A stretch of 64,000 nt of DNA from Herbaspirillum huttiense (GCF_004367745.1 NZ_CP037993.1:372001-436000), one strand, 5' to 3'. Counted from the first letter of the stretch, positions 1-8,457 are shown. The notes: generated by a model from the sequence alone, not told the origin. Numbers and translations are program-made.

Positions 1-209
1 GCGTCGATCTTGGACATGATCAGCTGATTCGCTCTGACCACCCTGCGATTCGACACGACATCGCTGCCGCGTACTTTTCCTCGGCTGACAATACCTTTTC
101 CCCACAGCTTGATTGTGACCTCATGATATTCGGCCGCCGGCTCAAGCACCGCAGATTCATTGGAGCGCTGCAGCAGTTCTCCCAGGGCGACTTTCGGCCA
201 CGTCGTCAT
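1..209 (-). CDS. hsdS: Type I restriction enzyme specificity subunit HsdS, N-terminal part (runs off window)
   Basis: Reading the minus strand from 209, an open frame begins MTTWPKVALGELLQRSNES and continues 69 codons without a stop to the window edge. The W-P-x-V-x-L-G-E-L start and the later stretch NRRVVRANQLIMSKIDA are typical of the first target-recognition domain of HsdS, the subunit that reads the DNA target for both methylation and cutting. Its ATG overlaps the TGA of the upstream DUF1016 gene (ATGA, 206-209), so translation is probably coupled. The rest of the gene lies outside the window, so intactness cannot be judged. Confidence 0.82.
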   Translation of the reverse strand, partial: MTTWPKVALGELLQRSNESAVLEPAAEYHEVTIKLWGKGIVSRGKVRGSDVVSNRRVVRANQLIMSKID

Positions 210-1399
210 ACACCGTCCTCCGTATGGCCACCGCGCGCGACCCGTTTCGCTTCCAGCTCTTTCCTTGTCTTGCCCAGTTCCTCTGCCAATAACTTCTCAT
301 CCGGCAATACCGTCTGGTATTCGGCCGCCAACACCTTGTTGGACAAACCTTCCAACGCATAACGGGCTTCGTTCGCGCCTTTGCTCGCGCACAGTATCAA
401 TCCCACGGGCGGGTTTTCTTCCGGCTTCATCCAGTGCTCGCGCGCGTAGTTCAGATACAGGTGCATCTGTCCCGCATCGGTGTGGCTGAACTTGCCGATC
501 TTGAGATCGATCACCAACAGGCACTTGAGCCGGCGATGGAAGAACAGCAGGTCGATACGAAACCAGGTGTCATCCAGACGCAGGCGGCGCTGGCGGCCGA
601 CAAAGGCGAAGTCGTCGCCCAGCTCTAGCAGGAAATCGGCCAGATGCCGGATCAAGGCGTCTTCCAGGTCGGACTCGGAATACTCATCCTTGAGGTTGAG
701 GAACTCCAGCACAAAGGGGTCCTTGATGGCTTGTTCCGGCGTGATGGCGTCATCGGGGGCGCCCACTTCTCCCTTTTCCAGCATCGCAGCCTTATCGTGC
801 GACAGCGCGGTCCGTTCGTAGAACTGGCTGTTGACCTGCCGGTCGAGCTGGCGCACTGACCAACCGCAACGCAAGGCCTCGGTTTCATAAAAGGTCCGTG
901 CCTGCGGATTCTTGACCGAGAGCAAGCGCACATAAGCCGACCACGGAAGCGAGAAGGCTTGAGCCAGTAACGCCAGGTCCGAGGCGCCCTGGCTTGATAT
1001 CTTTGAAATTGCGACTGAAGCCAATTGTGCGGGTACGGCCTGTGCAATTTGGGAAAGGGACGATTTCGCAGACACTGTCTGCGAAATCTGCGCTGTTGGC
1101 CACGCAAGGTAGAACAGTCGCATCTGTTCCAGATTGCGCTCGGAAAAGCCTCGGCCAAACCGACTGGACAGATCCCCGGAAAGACGTTTGAGCAGGGCTT
1201 GCCCATACTCGGCACGTTCCTTGCCGCCCTGCTCGAATTCGACGATGCGCCGTCCTATTTCCCAATAGGAGGCCGTCATCAGTGCATTGACGCTGCGTGC
1301 CGCAGCATGACGCACTGCCTCCAGCAGCGCCACGATATCAGCGTGGACAGCGACGTAGTCAGCCTGGTTCGGCGTCGTCGGCAAGCCAGGTGCGGTCAT
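206..1399 (-). CDS. DUF1016 (YhcG-type) PDDEXK nuclease-domain protein inside hsd operon
   Basis: A 397-residue protein of the DUF1016/YhcG family. The N-terminal helical domain (about 20-100, with ASYWEIGRRIVEFEQ and GRGFSERNLEQMRLFY) and the C-terminal PDDEXK-like nuclease core (about 262-320, RIDLLFFHRRLKCLLVIDLK with D283, D298 and K300) are both recognisable. The two are joined by a variable linker (about 101-140) rich in Ser, Gln and Ala. The start overlaps the hsdM stop by 4 bp and the stop overlaps the hsdS start by 4 bp, so it is cotranscribed and probably translationally coupled with both. Members often sit in type I restriction operons, but their biochemical role there is not settled; a nuclease or accessory defence role is an inference. 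The linker DNA holds a perfect 12-bp inverted repeat. Confidence 0.88.
   Translation of the reverse strand: MTAPGLPTTPNQADYVAVHADIVALLEAVRHAAARSVNALMTASYWEIGRRIVEFEQGGKERAEYGQALLKRLSGDLSSRFGRGFSERNLEQMRLFYLAWPTAQISQTVSAKSSLSQIAQAVPAQLASVAISKISSQGASDLALLAQAFSLPWSAYVRLLSVKNPQARTFYETEALRCGWSVRQLDRQVNSQFYERTALSHDKAAMLEKGEVGAPDDAITPEQAIKDPFVLEFLNLKDEYSESDLEDALIRHLADFLLELGDDFAFVGRQRRLRLDDTWFRIDLLFFHRRLKCLLVIDLKIGKFSHTDAGQMHLYLNYAREHWMKPEENPPVGLILCASKGANEARYALEGLSNKVLAAEYQTVLPDEKLLAEELGKTRKELEAKRVARGGHTEDGV
1063..1087. repeat. Perfect 12-bp inverted repeat inside the DUF1016 gene
   Basis: The arm ATTTCGCAGACA (1063-1074) and its exact reverse complement TGTCTGCGAAAT (1076-1087) are separated by one C. 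It lies in the part of the gene coding for the variable linker (residues about 104-113). It could be chance in a low-complexity linker, a hairpin in the mRNA, or a protein site. Confidence 0.9.
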
Positions 1400-3228
1400 G
1401 CCTGCACCTCGGCCACCAAGTCCTCAATCTCGCCCAGCAGACGCATCACTTCAGCCTCATGGCTGCGCATGGCAGCGATCAGATCTTTCGGGTCAGCATG
1501 TTCCAGTCCGGCCTTGGCATGCGGATTTTTGATGTCCAGGTTGTAGATGGGCCAATAGAGCGCATCGCCTTCGGCTTGCGCCTCCTTGGCGGCCTGCTCG
1601 TGGGCCTGCTGCTTGGCCTTGATGGCGCGCAGTTGATCTTGCAGGGCTGCCTTGTTGCCATTCGTGGCCGCCTGGATGCCTTGCTCCAGCTCGCGGAGGG
1701 GCTTGCCCAAGGCGCTGGCTGCATTGCGTTCGGTGTCGGCCTTGTGCCAAAGCGGCGAGGCGGCTTCGAGGGCCGCTGTGCGCTTGGCCGCAAAGTCGAC
1801 CTTCCATGCCTGCGGGCCTTCTTCACGCTGCTTCCACCAGGCCAGGGCAGGGGCAAATTCTTCGAATTGCAAGGGGGCCGTCTTGCTGTACTTCTTGCGA
1901 CCTTCAGGTAGCGGCAGCTCGTAGTACCAGATCGTGTCGGTCGGGCCGCCGCGCTCAAAGAACAACAGGTTGGCAGGGATATCGGTATAAGGAGCAAATA
2001 CACCCTGCGGCAGACGCACGATGGTGTGCAGCTTGAACTCCTTGAGCATCTCCTCCTTGATGACGGCACTGACGCCTTCGCCAAACAGGGTGCCATTGGG
2101 TACGACGACGGCAGCACGGCCGCCACGGATCGCCGGTTTGCCGCCAGGTACCGGAGCCCCGGCCACACGCAGCTTGCGCATGATGTATTGGAGGAATAGC
2201 AGCGTGGTTTCCGCCGTCTGCATATTGGGCGGGAAGTTGGCTTTGATGCCGACCTCTTCCTCGCCGCCAAAAGGCGGGTTGGTCAGAATCACATCCACAC
2301 GTTCGCCATGCCCGATCTCGTTGATCCGCCGTTCGAGCGTGTTGCCATAGGCGATCTGCGGTGCTTCCAGACCATGCAGCAACAGATTCATCTGCGCCAG
2401 CATGTAGGGCAGCGGCTTGGCTTCCTGTCCGTACAGGGTGTCGCGCTGCAGGGCCCGGCGCTGGTCCGGGGTGGCCACTTTGGGTGCGATATGGTCGTAG
2501 GCTTCGACCAGGAAACCGGCCGTGCCGCAAGCCGGATCGAGTACCGTTTCTCCCAGGCATGGATCAGTCACCTGGACCATGAAGCGCACCACCGGACGCG
2601 GAGTGTAGAACTCACCGGCATCGCCGGCTGCGTCACGCATCTCGCGCAGCATCGATTCGTACAGGTGCGAGAGTGTGTGGATTTCCTCGCTGGCAGAAAA
2701 GTGGATGCCGTTGATCTTGTTGATGATGTCGCGCAGGAGATACCCGCTGACCATTCGGTTCTGGACGCCCTTGAAAACGTTGGCGATGACTTCGCGCTGG
2801 CTTCCCTTTTCGCCTTCCCCGGCCAGGCCGCGCAGATAGGCGAACAAGCCTTTTCCGGTTTTGCCGTCAGCGTGCACAGCCTTTTCCTGGCTGATGAAGG
2901 CCAGCAGTTCGTCACCGCTGATCCCATCTTCCCTGGCCGCCCAGTCACGCCAACGGAAGGGCGCTTCGATGATGGGCTCATAGGCCTTGCCATCGAGCTC
3001 AGCCTCTTCTGCATGCACGATTTCGAGGTCGTCGAGGAACTTGAGGAACATGACCCAAGTGAGCAGTGGCAGTCTGTCCACGTCGCCGTTGAGCCCTTTG
3101 TCTTTGCGCAGGATCTTGCGGGCAGTACCGATCAATGCGGAAAGGTTTTCCCGGGTAGTGAGCGTTGTCGTGGCTTTGCGCGGTGCTCGCGCTTTCTTTT
3201 CAGTGCTTGGTGCGGTGTTCTTTGCCAT
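1396..3228 (-). CDS. hsdM: Type I restriction-modification DNA methyltransferase subunit HsdM
   Basis: 610 residues. This is the N6-adenine methyltransferase subunit of the type I complex (M2S, plus R for cutting), which transfers methyl from S-adenosylmethionine to host recognition sites. An N-terminal HsdM_N helical bundle (about 25-170) precedes the catalytic domain. Motif X-like GEFYTPRPVV (about 206-215), the SAM-binding motif I DPACGTAGF (231-239) and catalytic motif IV NPPF (317-320) are all intact. The C-terminal part (about 480-610) is a charged helical region as expected for contact with HsdS. It starts 15 nt after the hsdR stop and overlaps the DUF1016 gene by 4 bp. No truncation or frameshift is visible. 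Confidence 0.96.
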   Translation of the reverse strand: MAKNTAPSTEKKARAPRKATTTLTTRENLSALIGTARKILRKDKGLNGDVDRLPLLTWVMFLKFLDDLEIVHAEEAELDGKAYEPIIEAPFRWRDWAAREDGISGDELLAFISQEKAVHADGKTGKGLFAYLRGLAGEGEKGSQREVIANVFKGVQNRMVSGYLLRDIINKINGIHFSASEEIHTLSHLYESMLREMRDAAGDAGEFYTPRPVVRFMVQVTDPCLGETVLDPACGTAGFLVEAYDHIAPKVATPDQRRALQRDTLYGQEAKPLPYMLAQMNLLLHGLEAPQIAYGNTLERRINEIGHGERVDVILTNPPFGGEEEVGIKANFPPNMQTAETTLLFLQYIMRKLRVAGAPVPGGKPAIRGGRAAVVVPNGTLFGEGVSAVIKEEMLKEFKLHTIVRLPQGVFAPYTDIPANLLFFERGGPTDTIWYYELPLPEGRKKYSKTAPLQFEEFAPALAWWKQREEGPQAWKVDFAAKRTAALEAASPLWHKADTERNAASALGKPLRELEQGIQAATNGNKAALQDQLRAIKAKQQAHEQAAKEAQAEGDALYWPIYNLDIKNPHAKAGLEHADPKDLIAAMRSHEAEVMRLLGEIEDLVAEVQA

Positions 3229-3243
3229 TGAAACAGGTTTTCA

Positions 3244-5664
3244 TTATTGGTACAGGGCAGTCTGGAGCTGCGAAATAGCGTCCTTCATGCCGCGCATGCC
3301 ACCGAAGTGGCGGGTGGCGATCTCGGAAGGATTGCCGTATCGGTCGAAGGGGCTGACTTTCATCAATTCCGACAGCGCGTTGAATTGCAGGATGCCGCGC
3401 TCGATATAACGGTCAAGCAGCAGCGAGAGGATTTCGCGCGCGGTATCGCCGTGCTGGGCGAACAAATCCCTGGACTTGCGCTTGGCCACTTCCGCGCGTT
3501 GGCGACGGGTAAGCAACGGTGCGTTCCAGGCCAAATGGCACAGCAGGTCGAACGGATCGGTGTCGGGTTGCTCGCTACTGTGCGCCAGCTCTTCAAAACT
3601 GATGCCACGCTCCGTCAGCTCGCGCAGCACTTCTGCACGCGTGTCCGGATTGGCCCAAGCGGATTGTAATGCTTCCCGCGTGGGAAAGAGAGTACGAACA
3701 GCGCGGCCGGAGTATTCGGTGTACTTGACCACCTGAAGTTTCTTGCCGTCGGTATCGAGGTCGTAGACCAGATGACCGATGACTTCCACCTGTCCCCCAT
3801 CGATGTAGAACTTGCGGGGCTCCACGGGCGGGTCGGAGATGATCTCGCCATCCCCTGTTTCACCTTGCTGTTCGGGATCGAACTCGACCTCGAATTCGGC
3901 TCTGGACTCGGCAACGAAAGGAACTTCTTCTGGTGCAGCGGCCATTACGTCGCCCGATTCATCAATGGATACTTCTTCGATCCGTGCCGGATCACCGTCG
4001 AAATCAGGATCGGCAAAGTGGCGCGTGGCCGTGCCTGTAAAGTCGATGATGTTGAAATATTCCTTGCCGTATTCAAGTTTCAGCCTTGTGCCGCGACCGA
4101 CGATCTGCTTGAACTCGGAGCGCGAACCGACCACCCTCGCCAGCACCACGTTCTTGACCATCTCGGCGTCGACGCCCGTGGTCAGCAACTGCGATGTCGT
4201 CAGAATCACGGGCGTGGGCTTGTCTACGTCCTGGAAGTGCGACAAATGGGTGAGACCAATGGCGCCCTCGTCAGCAGTGACACGGCATGCGTAATCCGGA
4301 TACTGCTTGACCAGGTCGCTGTTGAGATTGAGCAATTCCTGGCGCATCTCGGCCGCATGCTCCTGATCGACGCAGAACACCAAGGTTTTGGCGAAACGGT
4401 CCGTGCCTTTGAGCAGGTCGGTCAGGTGCTTGGCGATGGCACGCGTTCTGGAGCGCAGGGCTACCACGCGCTCGAAGTCCTTGGTCTGGTATTCCTCGTC
4501 GGGAACTTGGCGGCCGTAGCGGTCCAGCTCATCCTTGCCGGGACGCCAACCGGCTGCATCGACAGTCGTAATGACGCGATGCACCCGATAGGGGGCCAGG
4601 AAGCCATCCTCGATACCTTGGCGCAGGCTGTAGGTGAAAACGGGATTGCCGAAGTATTCGTAGCTGTCGCGAGATTCTTCACGCAAGGGCGTGGCGGTCA
4701 TGCCAAACTGCACAGCGGGCTCGAAGTAATCGAGCACGGCACGCCAAGCGCTTTCATCCCGACTGGAGCCGCGATGGCATTCATCAATGATGATCAGGTC
4801 GAAGAAATCACGACGATATTGTCGGAATACGTCGGCGTTGGACGTGGTCAGCGCTTGGTAGATACCAAAATAGATGTCCCGGCTCTGTGTGGTATCGCCG
4901 CCTGCAATCTTGTGGCGGGCATCGCCAAAGGGCGCAAACATCTTGGCCATGGGGTCATCCACCAGGATGTTGCGGTCGGCCAGGAACAGAATCTTGGGGC
5001 GGCGATGCTCGCCAGTTCGATTCCAGCGGCTGTTCCACAACTTCCAGCAAATCTGGAAGGCGACGCAAGTCTTGCCAGTACCGGTGGCCAATGTGGCCAG
5101 AATGCGTTTCTCCCCGAGCAGGATCGATTCGATCACGCGATGAATCGCGATCTGCTGGTAGTAGCGCGGTACCTTGCCCGAGGCCAGATTGAACGGTTCG
5201 AGCAGATGAGGTGTCGTCGCTGGAGGCAATTGCGTGGCTGCGGTCAGCCGCGCGAACAGCTCGTCTGGCGTGGCGTATCGATCCACTTCGCGTTCAGTGC
5301 CGGTGGTGTAGTCGATTTCTATGATGCGGTGGCCGTTGGTGGCATAGGCAAACTTCAGGCCCAGAATCTCGGCGTACTCGCGCGCCTGCTGCACGCCGGT
5401 CTCCGGGGGAGAGCCAACTTCCTTGGCCTCGACGACGGCCAAGGGATAGTCTCGGCGGTAATACAGGATGTAGTCAGCCCGTTTTATCTTGCCTCGCCTT
5501 ACTTTGCCGCCCGCAACGATGATTCGCCCATTGGTGAAGCTGCGCTGCTCTCCGATCAAGTGCGGCGTCATCCCCCAGCCTGCATCAACCAAACGCGGTG
5601 TGACGAATTCACGGCAGGTGTCCGCTTCGGTGATCACGCCATCTGGCATTGTTTCCCCTTGCAT
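3244..5664 (-). CDS. hsdR: Type I restriction endonuclease subunit HsdR
   Basis: About 806 residues. This is the motor and nuclease subunit: it translocates DNA using ATP and cuts away from unmethylated sites. An N-terminal PDDEXK nuclease domain (D64, then VVEAKE about 77-82) is followed by a superfamily 2 helicase core with Walker A ATGTGKT (about 193-199), DECH (about 294-297), MTATPL, and motif VI IVGRGTRL. An EcoEI-type C-terminal domain closes the protein. Two ATGs with good ribosome sites are possible: 5664 (AAGGGA 6 nt before) or 5649 (AAGGGG 5 nt before, giving MPDGVITEADTCREF); a TTG at 5682 is less likely. It is the first gene of the hsdR-hsdM-DUF1016-hsdS operon. Confidence 0.95.
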   Translation of the reverse strand: MQGETMPDGVITEADTCREFVTPRLVDAGWGMTPHLIGEQRSFTNGRIIVAGGKVRRGKIKRADYILYYRRDYPLAVVEAKEVGSPPETGVQQAREYAEILGLKFAYATNGHRIIEIDYTTGTEREVDRYATPDELFARLTAATQLPPATTPHLLEPFNLASGKVPRYYQQIAIHRVIESILLGEKRILATLATGTGKTCVAFQICWKLWNSRWNRTGEHRRPKILFLADRNILVDDPMAKMFAPFGDARHKIAGGDTTQSRDIYFGIYQALTTSNADVFRQYRRDFFDLIIIDECHRGSSRDESAWRAVLDYFEPAVQFGMTATPLREESRDSYEYFGNPVFTYSLRQGIEDGFLAPYRVHRVITTVDAAGWRPGKDELDRYGRQVPDEEYQTKDFERVVALRSRTRAIAKHLTDLLKGTDRFAKTLVFCVDQEHAAEMRQELLNLNSDLVKQYPDYACRVTADEGAIGLTHLSHFQDVDKPTPVILTTSQLLTTGVDAEMVKNVVLARVVGSRSEFKQIVGRGTRLKLEYGKEYFNIIDFTGTATRHFADPDFDGDPARIEEVSIDESGDVMAAAPEEVPFVAESRAEFEVEFDPEQQGETGDGEIISDPPVEPRKFYIDGGQVEVIGHLVYDLDTDGKKLQVVKYTEYSGRAVRTLFPTREALQSAWANPDTRAEVLRELTERGISFEELAHSSEQPDTDPFDLLCHLAWNAPLLTRRQRAEVAKRKSRDLFAQHGDTAREILSLLLDRYIERGILQFNALSELMKVSPFDRYGNPSEIATRHFGGMRGMKDAISQLQTALYQ

Positions 5665-6184
5665 GTGTCGTCCCTTGGTCAATCAGGATCTTGAAACTGG
5701 TTGTGAGCGCGACCGGCTTGATTTGGCGCACGTTCAAGCCAACGCCACCAACCGGCATCTCTGCATCGCGCGGAGCTTGCGCGACAGCTTGTGTACTTTT
5801 CGCCCAGCCTGTTCGGCTGGCTCAGTGAACGAACCGACCCGACGCACCCCAATTAGGCGCAGTAAGGATTGGTTGTTCTCAATCAGTACTGCCGCCGTCG
5901 TCGCCATCGAGAGAAACCAGACAGTCGGTGTGCTTTGATCAACTTGATGTAAGTTGAACATTTTATCAGTGCGGCATCACAGCGGCCAGACCTCAGCGGC
6001 AGGCCAGCTGGTGCCCACAGCGTGATGGCAAGCTGGGACTGAAGCCGCAAATCAGCTTTGCCGGTTGAGCGCCTGGCGAAAAGGTGGTGGTGCGGGTGGT
6101 TTTCCGTCTTTTTCTTCACCAAGTGGTCCCGATTTCAACCGTTCAGGTCCGATTGACCGATGCCCACTTCATATTTCGCTTGAA
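5665..6184. other. Intergenic region, about 520 bp, upstream of hsdR
   Basis: It lies between the hsdR start and the 3' end of the aldolase gene. I see no convincing gene here; short frames lack ribosome sites and family resemblance. The only clear structure is the dyad at 5936-5960. The hsdR promoter must lie here but no canonical -35/-10 pair stands out. This may be the border between the restriction module and the core chromosome. Confidence 0.6.
5936..5960. promoter_or_regulatory. Operator-like dyad upstream of the hsd operon
   Basis: TCAACTTGATGTAAGTTGA (5939-5957) is a perfect 7-bp dyad with a 5-bp spacer. Extended outward, TGATCAACTT and AAGTTGAACA form 10-bp arms with one mismatch. 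It sits about 275-310 bp upstream of the hsdR start, in the only AT-richer part of this gap. Its shape fits a dimeric repressor site, but no regulator gene is adjacent, so the function is inferred. Confidence 0.5.
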
Positions 6185-6937
6185 TCACCGCAACGCAGCG
6201 ATCCTCCGCGCCCCCTCCGCCTTGATCTGCTGAATGTCAGTCCCCGGCACCACCAGGTCCATGCCGATGCCCTTCATGCGCTGCGCCATCTCCATGGTGC
6301 CGGCGAAGATCCCCACGTATTTGCCCAGCTTGCGCGCCAGCGCCAGCAGATGATCGATGGCCTCGTTGAGGCGTGCATCATCGTAGGCGTCCGGCGCCAG
6401 GCCGAGTTCGATGGCCAGGTCGCTGGGGCCGATGAAGATGCCGTCCAGGTCCGGAGTCTGCAGGATCGCTTCGGCGTTGGCGTAGCCTTCGCGGGTTTCG
6501 ATCATGGCCAGGGTCAGGATGGTGGCGTTGGCGTGGGCGAAGTAGTCCGCACCGCCATACAGGAAGCCGCGCGCCGGGCCATAGCTGCGACCGCCGCGCG
6601 GTGAATAATGGCAGGCACGCACGAAGCGCTCGGCATCCGCCGCCGTGTTGATCAGCGGGCAGATCACGCCATAGGCACCTGCGTCGAGCAGCTTGTTGAT
6701 TTCTCCCAGGCTGTTTTCGGAACAGCGCACCAGCGGCACGGCGGGCGTGCTGGAGATGGCCTGCAGCATGGGCAGTGCCGATTCGATCGAGAACGGGCCA
6801 TGCTGCAGGTCCACCGTCACCGCATCGTAGCCGCTGTGGCCCAGCACCTCGGCCAGCAGCGAATTGCCCATCGATACCCAGCCCGAGAGGGCCAGTTGCT
6901 GTTGCGCGAAGAGGGTGCGCAGCCGGTTTTCCCGCAT
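6185..6937 (-). CDS. HpcH/HpaI-family aldolase (class II, 2-oxo-3-deoxy acid type)
   Basis: 250 residues from ATG at 6937, which is preceded by GGGAGA at a proper distance; an upstream in-frame extension lacks a ribosome site. The fold is the metal-dependent HpcH/HpaI (4-hydroxy-2-oxoheptanedioate aldolase-like) TIM barrel. The family residues are present: D43 and H46 in VDLQHG, R71, E147 in MIETRE and D173 in GPSD. Such enzymes cleave or form 2-oxo-4-hydroxy acids to or from pyruvate and an aldehyde; the true substrate cannot be told from sequence. It follows dadA on the same strand with a gap of 85 bp that contains a dyad resembling the one before dadA, so it may be co-regulated with amino-acid catabolism. 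Confidence 0.9.
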   Translation of the reverse strand: MRENRLRTLFAQQQLALSGWVSMGNSLLAEVLGHSGYDAVTVDLQHGPFSIESALPMLQAISSTPAVPLVRCSENSLGEINKLLDAGAYGVICPLINTAADAERFVRACHYSPRGGRSYGPARGFLYGGADYFAHANATILTLAMIETREGYANAEAILQTPDLDGIFIGPSDLAIELGLAPDAYDDARLNEAIDHLLALARKLGKYVGIFAGTMEMAQRMKGIGMDLVVPGTDIQQIKAEGARRIAALR

Positions 6938-6996
6938 CGTTCGTCTCCCATGGATGGGCCTGCGCCATTGCAGGCCAGGGGCCATGTTAAGTCCGA

Positions 6997-7013
6997 ATGC
7001 CGAAGCCTGGCAT
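6997..7013. promoter_or_regulatory. Dyad ATGCC-N7-GGCAT upstream of the aldolase gene
   Basis: The sequence ATGCCGAAGCCTGGCAT lies between dadA and the aldolase, 60 bp before the aldolase start. It shares ATGCCGAA and TGGCATGA with the dyad 90 bp before dadA (8377-8393). This may be a site for a shared regulator. Confidence 0.4.
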
Positions 7014-7022
7014 GAAACTTCT

Positions 7023-8288
7023 TCAGCCGCGGTACTGGAAGGCCGTGTCGTCGATGGCGCGGCGGCGGCCGGCGATCTGGTCGGCGACCAGCGCCGCGCT
7101 GCCGCAGGCCAGCGTCCAGCCCAGCGCACCCTGGCCGATGTTGAGATGAAGATTCTCCACCGGCGAGGCGCCCACGATCGGCACGCCGCTCGGGGTGGCC
7201 GGACGAAAGCCCATCCACGGCGACAGCGTGGCATCCTCACCCAGCGCACAGCCAGGGAAGAGTTCGCGCAGGCCGTTCTTCAGTTCTTCGATGGCCGCCG
7301 GCGGGATGCTGCGATCCTGGCCCACCAGCTCGATGCGTCCGGCCACGCGCAGGCGCTGGCCCAGGCGCGCATAAACGATCTTCCGGGCGATGTCGGTGAT
7401 GGAGACCTGGGGTGCTGCCGTGCGGCTGGCTTCGTCCTCCAGCGGTACGGTGATGCTGTAACCCTTGAGCGGATAGAGCGGCAGGCGCAAGTCCAGCAAG
7501 CGGGCGAACTCCACGCTCTCGGCGCCCAGCGCCAGCACGAAGCGATCGGCCGCAATCCATTGGCCACCGGCCTGTACCGCACGCAGCGCGCGGCCTTCAA
7601 GGCGCACCTCACTGACGCGGGCGCCGCCGATGAAGCGGAAGTTCGGATGGGCCTGCATGGACGCCACCAGCGCGCGGCAGAACTGCGGGCAATCGCCCGC
7701 TTCTTCGCTCGGCGTGTAAACGCCGCCGACCCAGTCGCGCTGCGAGTGGCCCAGCGCCGGCTCGATGCGGATGCATTCGGCCGCGCCCAGGACTTCCTGT
7801 TGGCAGCCATATTGCGACTGGAATTGCACCTGCTGCGCGGCGGCTTCCAGTCCCTGCGCGTCGGTGAACATCACCAGCTTGCCGGAACGTTGATGGTCGA
7901 ATGACAGCTGCAGGCCGGCGTTCCATTGCGTGAGCTGATCGCGGCTGTAGAAGGCCAGTTGCAGCAGGTCGATGGTGGTCTGGCGCACCCGCTGCGCATT
8001 GCAGCAGCGCAGGAATTCCAGCAGCCAGCGGTACTGGTCGAGATCGGCGGTAGGCCGGATGGTCAGCGGCGAATCCTTGCTGAACAGGTAGTAAGCCCAC
8101 TTGGTCCAGACCGAGGGGTCGGCCAAGGGCGCCACATAGGAGTAACTGAGCTGGGCGCCATTGCCCTGGCTGGTGCCCTCGCCGGGCTGTTGGCGAGCAT
8201 CGATGAGGCTGACCTGATGGCCATCCTGCAGGAGACGGTAGGCAGTGGTCACGCCGATCACGCCGGCGCCCATTACGCAGATATGCAT
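7023..8288 (-). CDS. dadA: D-amino acid dehydrogenase (DadA family)
   Basis: 421 residues, the usual length for DadA. This membrane-associated flavoprotein oxidatively deaminates D-amino acids, classically D-alanine to pyruvate and ammonia, passing electrons to the respiratory chain. The N-terminal FAD-binding Rossmann motif GAGVIG (8-13) follows MHICVM, and the DAO fold continues with GNGAQLSYSYVAPLADPSVW (about 42-61). The C-terminal FAD contact GFRPATPSGVPIVG is also present. The start is ATG at 8288. It is the first gene of a possible dadA-aldolase unit; no dadX racemase is next to it. A dyad at 8377-8393 lies 90 bp upstream. Confidence 0.93.
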   Translation of the reverse strand: MHICVMGAGVIGVTTAYRLLQDGHQVSLIDARQQPGEGTSQGNGAQLSYSYVAPLADPSVWTKWAYYLFSKDSPLTIRPTADLDQYRWLLEFLRCCNAQRVRQTTIDLLQLAFYSRDQLTQWNAGLQLSFDHQRSGKLVMFTDAQGLEAAAQQVQFQSQYGCQQEVLGAAECIRIEPALGHSQRDWVGGVYTPSEEAGDCPQFCRALVASMQAHPNFRFIGGARVSEVRLEGRALRAVQAGGQWIAADRFVLALGAESVEFARLLDLRLPLYPLKGYSITVPLEDEASRTAAPQVSITDIARKIVYARLGQRLRVAGRIELVGQDRSIPPAAIEELKNGLRELFPGCALGEDATLSPWMGFRPATPSGVPIVGASPVENLHLNIGQGALGWTLACGSAALVADQIAGRRRAIDDTAFQYRG

Positions 8289-8376
8289 GGAATTTCGTTG
8301 AAGTCAGTCAAGAACCGCGCGGCACGTGGCCTGCAGCGGATCAGCAGCAGACTACCGAAGAGCCGCACGGGTGTCA

Positions 8377-8393
8377 CATGCCGAATTGGCATG
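8377..8393. promoter_or_regulatory. Dyad CATGCC-N5-GGCATG upstream of dadA
   Basis: CATGCCGAATTGGCATG is a 6-bp perfect inverted repeat with a 5-bp spacer, about 90 bp before dadA. It resembles the dyad in front of the downstream aldolase gene. Confidence 0.45.
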
Positions 8394-8394
8394 A

Positions 8395-8424
8395 GCTTTT
8401 GCGCGCACGCAAAAGCGTTTTGCG
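8395..8424. repeat. Overlapping inverted repeats between dadA and rnpB
   Basis: GCTTTTGCG (8395-8403), CGCAAAAGC (8408-8416) and GTTTTGCG (8417-8424) form two mutually exclusive hairpins. They lie between the divergent dadA and rnpB transcription units, just upstream of the presumed rnpB promoter. Confidence 0.6.
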
Positions 8425-8457
8425 ACGGAGGATCTCCGGTGCCGGGTCATGCTGCGC

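Noticed and set aside
3772-5694. 640-codon open frame opposite hsdR
   Set aside because: Complete overlap with a well-supported HsdR carrying all helicase motifs; no domain or ribosome site.
5734-6122. Two short minus-strand frames upstream of hsdR that might encode a controller protein
   Set aside because: Neither shows a helix-turn-helix or ribosome site, and they overlap each other and the dyad.
8377-8402. Sigma-54 promoter (TTGGCATGAGCTTTTGC) near dadA
   Set aside because: The GG-to-GC distance is 11 rather than 10 bp, and it points toward rnpB, which does not use sigma-54.
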